Origin: Pseudoduganella lutea
Lineage (GTDB): Bacteria > Pseudomonadota > Gammaproteobacteria > Burkholderiales > Burkholderiaceae_D
DNA length: 64,000 bases
Direction: 5' to 3'
NCBI RefSeq assembly: GCF_004209755.1
Contig: NZ_CP035913.1
Location: 1,612,001 to 1,676,000 of the forward strand
The position numbers were made by a program, and so were the translations under genes. The notes below the pieces were generated by a model. The model was not told the origin of the DNA. It saw only the letters and a list, made by a program, of their open reading frames with translations, and searched no databases. Of the stretch, positions 55,305 through 64,000 are shown one piece after another. Position 1 is the stretch's first letter; every line of letters starts with the position of its first letter.

Positions 55305-57293
<1,989 letters not shown>

Positions 57294-60200
57294 GCTTTGT
57301 CTCCATCGTGGTAGTTGTTTGCCAAGACAGTACGGCGAGGCGCTTACAACGCCCTTACAGTGCCTTGGTCCGGCAAAGGCATTACTGCCATTCTAACCAC
57401 TATGGAGAGTGTGCGAGGAGGTACCCGCTGGATCAGTTGGCCGCTGCCACCGCTTCGGGCGCGGCGGTGCCAGCCCGCGCAGGCAGCGCGCGGTCCAGTG
57501 CAGCCATCAGCAGGCGGCGCACCATGCCGCTCAGTTTGACTTCCAGCAGCCAGTGCGCGAGCGCGGCGAGCGGCAGCGCGAACAGCACGGTGAGGAAGAC
57601 CTGGGCCCAGGTTTTCGTATCGACGCCCCATTGCGGCAGGTAGCGCAGCAGCAGCATCTGGCCCAGGTAATGCGTGAGATACATCGAATACGACACGGTG
57701 CCCAACCACACCAGCGCGGCGGGCGGTTTGAAGACCACGGTCTTGCTGGCCAGCGCGAGCAGCGTCACCATCAATGCCAGCGGCCAGCCCCATTGGGCCG
57801 GGCCGTGGAAGGTGCCGATCCTGCCGAATACGAACCACGCGGCGAAGCCGATGCCGCACACCGTCATCAGCCATGCCGTTTGCACGCTGTGCACGCGGAA
57901 CCAGCTGCACAGGTACAGGTGACCGATCGCCACGCCGGCCAGGAATTCCCAGATGATGGGGTTCATCGCCAGGTGCAGCCAGGGCGAATGCGTTGCCAGG
58001 TGCTGGCGCACGTCCAGCGTGGGGCCGCCGCGGTCCAGCGGCAGCAGCATCAGCGTGATGAACATCCAGACAGCGAACGCGAACCAGCGCAGCCGGCCGG
58101 CCAGCATGCACAGGCCAAAGGCGAGATAGAAATACATCTCGAACGCCAATGTCCAGCCGAGCGGGAAGGCATAGCCGAAGAATGGCGGGTTGGCCGGGTC
58201 CACCGGCATGTACAGCAGCGACTTCACGAACTGTTCGATGCGCGCCGCGTCGGCGAAGTAACTGCCGCCGTGCCTCAGCAGCACCCAGCCTAAGGTGATC
58301 ACGGCGTAGGCGGGCCAGATGCGGGCCACGCGTTTTACACCAAAGAGCGCAGCACTGCGCACGCCGGTCATGCCGGTAGTGGTGTACACCATGATGAAGC
58401 CGCTGATGATGAAGAAAAGGTCCACGCCCATGGCGCCCGGCATCATGAGCCTGTCGGCAAGCGCGAACTGGTCGGTGTCGAGCAAGACGTAGCGTGTGTG
58501 CGTGAGCACCACGAGCAGCACCGCGATGCCGCGCAGCGCCTGCACCCAGTGCAGTTTGTCGTCCGCCTCCTTCATGCCCAACGTTCCTTCGCTTGCAAAA
58601 AAGGCCAGAGTGTAGCATCGCAGCACCGCTGAAATGGCCCTGCGGCGGGGCTGGCTGCTGCGGCAACGGGCACTCGCGTGTAGAATGTCGGGTGTTTTTA
58701 TCCGCACTATTCCCACCGGAGCCATTATTCAATGACCGATCCGAAGTACCCGAACGGACGCCGCCTTTCCCCCATTGCCTCCTTTATCTTCATGTCCCGC
58801 TGGCTGCAGCTGCCGCTGTACCTGGGCCTGATCCTTGCGCAATGCGTGTATGTATTCCACTTCTGGGTCGAACTGAAGGATCTGATCGGTGCCGCGATGG
58901 GCAACGAAGCCTCGCTGCAGCACATCATCGCCGCTGTGACGGTGCCGGGCGGCGAACCGCCAACGAAGCTGAACGAAACCACCATCATGCTGGTGGTGCT
59001 GGGCCTGATCGACGTGGTCATGATCTCGAACCTCTTGATCATGGTGATCGTGGGCGGTTATGAAACCTTCGTCTCGCGCATGCACCTCGAAGACCACCCG
59101 GACCAGCCGGAATGGCTGTCGCACGTGAACGCGTCGGTGCTCAAGACAAAGCTGGCCACGGCGATCATCGGCATCTCGTCGATCCACCTGCTGAAAACCT
59201 TCATCAACGCCCAGGTGTACGATGCCAAGACGCTGATGGCGCAAACCCTTATCCACATTGCATTCCTGCTGTCCGCCATTGCGATCGCCTACACCGACCG
59301 CTTGATGACCGGCACGCAAAACGGTTCAAAGAATCACTAATCCAGCCAACCGCAAGAGAACAGTCATGACCATCATCAAGCAAGACGACCTGATCGAATC
59401 CGTGGCCGCAGCGCTGCAGTACATCAGCTATTACCACCCTGCCGATTACATCCAGCACCTGGGCCGCGCCTACGAGTCGGAGCAGAGCCCAGCCGCCAAG
59501 GACGCGATCGCGCAGATCCTGACCAACTCGCGCATGTGCGCCGAGGGCAAGCGGCCGATCTGCCAGGATACCGGCATGGTCAACGTGTTCCTGAAGATCG
59601 GCATGGGCGTTCGCTTCGAGGGCTTTACTGGTACCGTTACCGACGCCGTGAACGAAGGCGTGCGCCGCGCGTACAACTTCGCGGACAACAAGCTGCGCGC
59701 ATCGATCGTGGCCGACCCGCACTTCGAGCGCAAGAACACCAAGGACAACACCCCGGCCGTCGTCCACATGGAACTGGTGGAAGGCAATACGGTTGACGTG
59801 GGCGTCGCGGCAAAAGGCGGCGGCTCCGAGAACAAGACCAAGTTCGTGATGCTGAACCCTTCCGACTCGCTGGTCGACTGGGTGCTGAAAACCGTGCCGC
59901 TGATGGGCGCCGGCTGGTGCCCGCCGGGCATGCTGGGCATCGGCATCGGCGGCAGCGCCGAGAAGGCCATGCTGCTGGCAAAAGAGTCGCTGATGGAAGA
60001 CATCGACATGTTCGAGCTGAAGAAGCGCGGCCCGCAGAACAAGCTCGAAGAGCTGCGCATCGAACTGTGCGACAAGATCAACGCGCTGGGCATCGGCGCG
60101 CAGGGCCTGGGCGGCCTGACGACCGTGCTGGACGTGAAGATCAACATGTACCCGACGCACGCGGCATCGAAGCCTGTCGCCATGATCCCGAACTGCGCCG

Positions 60201-63200
60201 CTACGCGCCACGCGCACTTCGTGCTCGATGGTTCCGGTCCGGCCTACATCGAGCCGCCGAAGCTGTCCGACTGGCCGAGCGTGTCGTGGGCACCGGATAC
60301 GGAAAAGTCGAAGCGCGTGGACCTGAACACGCTGACGAAGGAAGAAGTGGCGTCGTGGACGCCGGGCCAGACCCTGCTCCTGAATGGCAAGATGCTGACC
60401 GGCCGCGACGCCGCGCACAAGCGCATCCAGGACATGCTGGCCAAGGGCGAGCCGCTGCCGGTGGACTTCACCAACCGCGTGATCTACTACGTGGGCCCGG
60501 TGGATCCGGTGGGCAGCGAAGTCGTGGGCCCGGCTGGCCCGACCACTGCAACGCGCATGGACAAGTTCACCGACATGATGCTCGAGAAGACCGGCCTGAT
60601 CTCGATGGTCGGCAAGGCCGAGCGCGGCCCTGTGGCGATCGAATCGATCCAGCGCCACAAATCGGCTTACCTGATGGCCGTGGGCGGTGCTGCTTACCTG
60701 GTGTCGAAGGCGATCAAGAATGCCAAGGTGGTGGGCTTCGAGGACCTGGGCATGGAAGCGATCTACGAGTTCGATGTGGTCGACATGCCGGTGACCGTGG
60801 CTGTCGATTCCACCGGTACTTCGGTGCACCAGACCGGGCCGAAGGAATGGGCTGTCAGGATCGAGAACCTGAAGGCGGAAGGCGCGCTGGCTTGACTGCC
60901 CACTCGCGCCTGATGCCCTGACGGGGCCAGCGCTCTGGTGTCGGACACCGGCTTCATGGTGTCGGACACCGGTTTTCGTTTCCGGCGCCGGTTACTATGT
61001 CGAATACCAGGGCGTTCACCCCAGATGCAAAATCCGGAGTCAGACCCGCCGGGTCTGACCCCAGCAGTTCGCTCTTGGGGTTGATGCAAGCGCTTTCGGC
61101 TCACCGATAAAGCCTCACATTCCGCATTCCATCAGGAGCCCGCGATGACCCACCCCACCCTCCCCGTCAATGCCGAATCTCCCATCGGCATCTTCGATTC
61201 CGGCGTGGGCGGACTTTCGGTCCTGCGCCACGTGCACGCACAGCTGCCGCATGAACACCTGATCTATTTCGCCGATTCCGGTTACGCGCCTTACGGTGAC
61301 CGCGAAGAAGAATGGGTGATCCAGCGCTCGCTCGCGGTCGCCGCATTCCTGTTCGGGCAAGGCGTCAAGGCGCTGGTGGTGGCCTGCAATACCGCCACCG
61401 TCGCCGCCATCAAGGCCATTCGCACGCAGTGGCCGGGCGTGCCGATCGTGGGCGTGGAACCGGGCCTGAAACCGGGCGCCGCGGCCACGAAGTCCGGCAA
61501 GGTCGGCGTGCTGGCCACGGACCGCACGCTGCACAGTGAAAAATTCCTCACCCTGCGCGACCAGGTCGCCGCCGCCACGCAGGCCGAGTTCCTGCTGCAG
61601 CCCTGCATCGGCCTCGTCGACCAGATCGAACTGGGCCAGCTCGGTTCGGCCGGCACGATGGCGCTGCTGGAACAGTATGTGGTGCCGCTGCTCGATGGCG
61701 GTGCCGATACGCTGGTGCTGGGGTGCACGCACTACCCGTTCGTCGAACAGGCGATCCGCAACGTGGTGGCGCAGCACACGACCGGGCCCGTCGCCCTGAT
61801 CGACACCGGCGACGCCGTCGCCCGCCAGCTCGCCCGCCTGCTCGAAGGCGCCGGCCTGCTGCGCCCCGCCGGCGTGGCCCACCTGCGCGGCTACACCACC
61901 GCCAACCCCGCCATCCTCGCCGAAGCCTTCCGCGCCCTGCTCTCGCTCACGCCGCAAGTCGATTCGGTCGTCGTCGCCTGAAAAACCTGGGACAGACCCC
62001 TGTTTCCAGGAAATTTCCTCAAAACAGGGGTCTGTCCCCTGTTTTGAGGAAATTTTGCAAAAATAGGGGTTTGCCAGATGCCAATCGGCCTTGTATAATG
62101 CGGCCTCTGTTGCGCTACTGGCGAAACAGAAAACGTAGTTCAGTGGTGGCTGTAGCTCAGTTGGTAGAGTCCAGGATTGTGATTCCTGTTGTCGTGGGTT
62201 CGAGCCCCATCAGCCACCCCACCAAATTCGCAGCAAGAGCAAAGGGTTACAAGTTTCGGCTTGTAGCCCTTTTTTCTTTTGAGTCCAGGATTGTGATTCC
62301 TGTTGTCGTGGGTTCGAGTCCCATCAGCCGCCCCACCGAATTCGCAGCAAGAGCAAAGGGTTACAAGTTTCGGCTTGTAACCCTTTCTGCTTTTTTGGAA
62401 GAAGAAATTCCAAAATTTGAAAGATGTTCTGGCCTGGCCAGGCGATGCGCCAGTTCTGGCGGCAGCGGAAGCTCGCCTCCACTACAACTGTTGAGTGGAT
62501 GAAGGAATGACGCGAACGATTTGGATTATTCGTTAGCTAGATCCTGTCACCGCTCAGCAGCAACCCACACGCGTCGGCCTCCCGTTCACTGGATTGAAGC
62601 GCGACTTGCACACTAGATCAGTTGTAACGCTGCCCAGGCGCATGGTTCGCCAAGTGGGACGCGCCGCCGCTGCTGCAGTGCCGGTGGGTCGCCCCCCAGC
62701 GTCAGCTAGCCCACGATCGGCACCGAGACGTTGAAGTCGTCGCCGGTAATCCACTGGCCGTCGTGGCGCGGCAGGGTCACCGCGACCAGGAGGCCGGGCG
62801 CTGTTTATGCGCGTCGAGCACTGATTATTCAATGACTGGAACTGAACATAGTTTTGGAATGCTGTATTTGCAGCCAGTATGGCTGGCAGCTGAACTGCTG
62901 ATAGCACTGATATATTTTAACAATGTGACAATTAGTGACAGTTTTTAATTGCCATTCGTGCTATTTTGCCGGCATACATAAACTGGTCCGGTATAGGCAG
63001 CTCGCCATGGCAGTTTATAGAAAGTAATTTAAACAAAATGGCTGCCAAGAAGGATTTACTCACAGCACTTTTATTTCCTGCTTGCCAACCAGTTTTGCTC
63101 CAGTTTATCGATACGTCAGGTTATCGTTTGTTTCGGCATCGAACAATATCGCAAATCTTACTGAAGCTTGAATCCATGGCGTGTTAAGGATCGTCTAGTG

Positions 63201-64000
63201 GGAGCTGCGCAGCCACGCCTGCTCGCCCATACATCAGCTGTTTGATCTCCCCGGGCAACGAGAAACGTGCTCATCGTTTATCTTTCGCCCAATAAATCGC
63301 ACCTAAAAACTTAATTTTCTACTTACAAGCTAGCTGCACATAGAGGCGGCAGCGCATTCACCACTGGTCCAAAATGAAATCACATATTCCCGAATTGGAT
63401 TTGCTTCGCTTTGGCGCAGCAATCTCAGTAATGCTTTTTCACCTAGCCTTTCGAGGCGCAGCTGCAGATGGGTTCTCGCCACTTTATTACGAGCCGCTAG
63501 CGGCGCCAATGAAATATGGCTATCTGGGCGTCGATCTGTTTTTCATGATTAGTGGTTTCGTCATCATGGTAAGTGCGCAATCGGGGTCAATCGTTAATTT
63601 CATTTCCTCACGCCTTTCACGACTGTACCCGGCATTCTGGATCTGCTGCAGCATAACCTTCTGCATCATTCTGCTATCCGAAACTACGCTGTATCCGGCA
63701 AAAACTTCTGCTTGGCTTTTCAACATGACAATGATGCCAGGCTCGTTCGGCGTACCATTCCTGGATGGTTCCTACTGGTCGCTTGGGATAGAAATAAAAT
63801 TCTACGTGCTTATAGCGTGCATTATCGCTATTGGCCAGATTCAGCGAGCCGAATGGTTTATGTATGCATGGCTTGCTGCTGCAGTCATGAATATTGCTGT
63901 GCCAATACCTTTCCTTGTCAGCAAGCTAATACTGACATATGCTCCCTGCTTTATCGCAGGCGCTCTTTTTTATTTTGTGCGGCAGAAGGGTTCAACACCA

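Overview
The window looks like chromosome from a high-GC betaproteobacterium of the Oxalobacteraceae (Massilia / Duganella / Telluria type). The basis is the GC-rich coding bias, several TonB-dependent receptors, PEP-CTERM exported proteins, a class I fumarase, a VasX-type type VI secretion cargo set and short GGGGACAG-type extragenic palindromes. The genus is an inference. No rRNA operon or CRISPR array is present.

Left part (1-9.5 kb): a DsrE-like protein cut by the edge, a LysR regulator divergent from a PNPOx-like flavoprotein, a DUF1348 protein, a Tat-exported alpha/beta hydrolase, a GmrSD-like DUF262/HNH defence nuclease and a TonB receptor. Behind the hydrolase lie two tandem copies of a candidate small RNA; a third copy lies behind a histidine kinase near 33 kb. 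Each copy has a UCUCCUCC (anti-Shine-Dalgarno) core and its own terminator.

9.7-21.2 kb is one minus-strand type VI secretion island read as PAAR, an unknown 355-aa protein, an unknown 222-aa protein, TssF, VgrG, a DUF4123 adaptor, a VasX-like membrane effector and a DUF6708 membrane protein. The cargo end is clearly more AT-rich than VgrG/TssF.

21.4-32.2 kb is an amino-sugar utilisation locus. A GntR regulator and MurQ etherase are divergent from MurP (PTS EIIBC), a TonB receptor, an EIIA-HPr-EI triple fusion and a family 8 polysaccharide lyase. Palindromic sites that look like GntR operators sit in the divergent promoter region. The lyase is unexpected in a MurNAc locus and hints at a substrate other than ordinary peptidoglycan.

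32.5-35.1 kb holds two single-domain response regulators and an RsbRD_N-type histidine kinase. 35.1-45.7 kb is a double ATP-grasp / alpha-E / transglutaminase cluster. One half has separate genes (minus strand) and the other has fused genes (plus strand); they diverge from a region with nested long inverted repeats. The last transglutaminase gene has a 3' frameshift, and a decayed partial copy lies at 51.3 kb.

45.9-51.2 kb is a stressosome-type module: RsbR, RsbS and RsbT, flanked by a GAF/PAS histidine kinase (with a vestigial receiver domain at its 5' end) and a histidine kinase carrying a degenerate RsbT-like domain. Three PEP-CTERM genes follow (51.7-54.2 kb), then gene debris with an integrase remnant next to tRNA-Ser. 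The right part has housekeeping genes (acs, an acyltransferase, a YqhA-like protein, class I fumarase, murI), tRNA-His with a 114-bp tandem duplication of its 3' half, and an AT-richer acyltransferase gene cut by the right edge.
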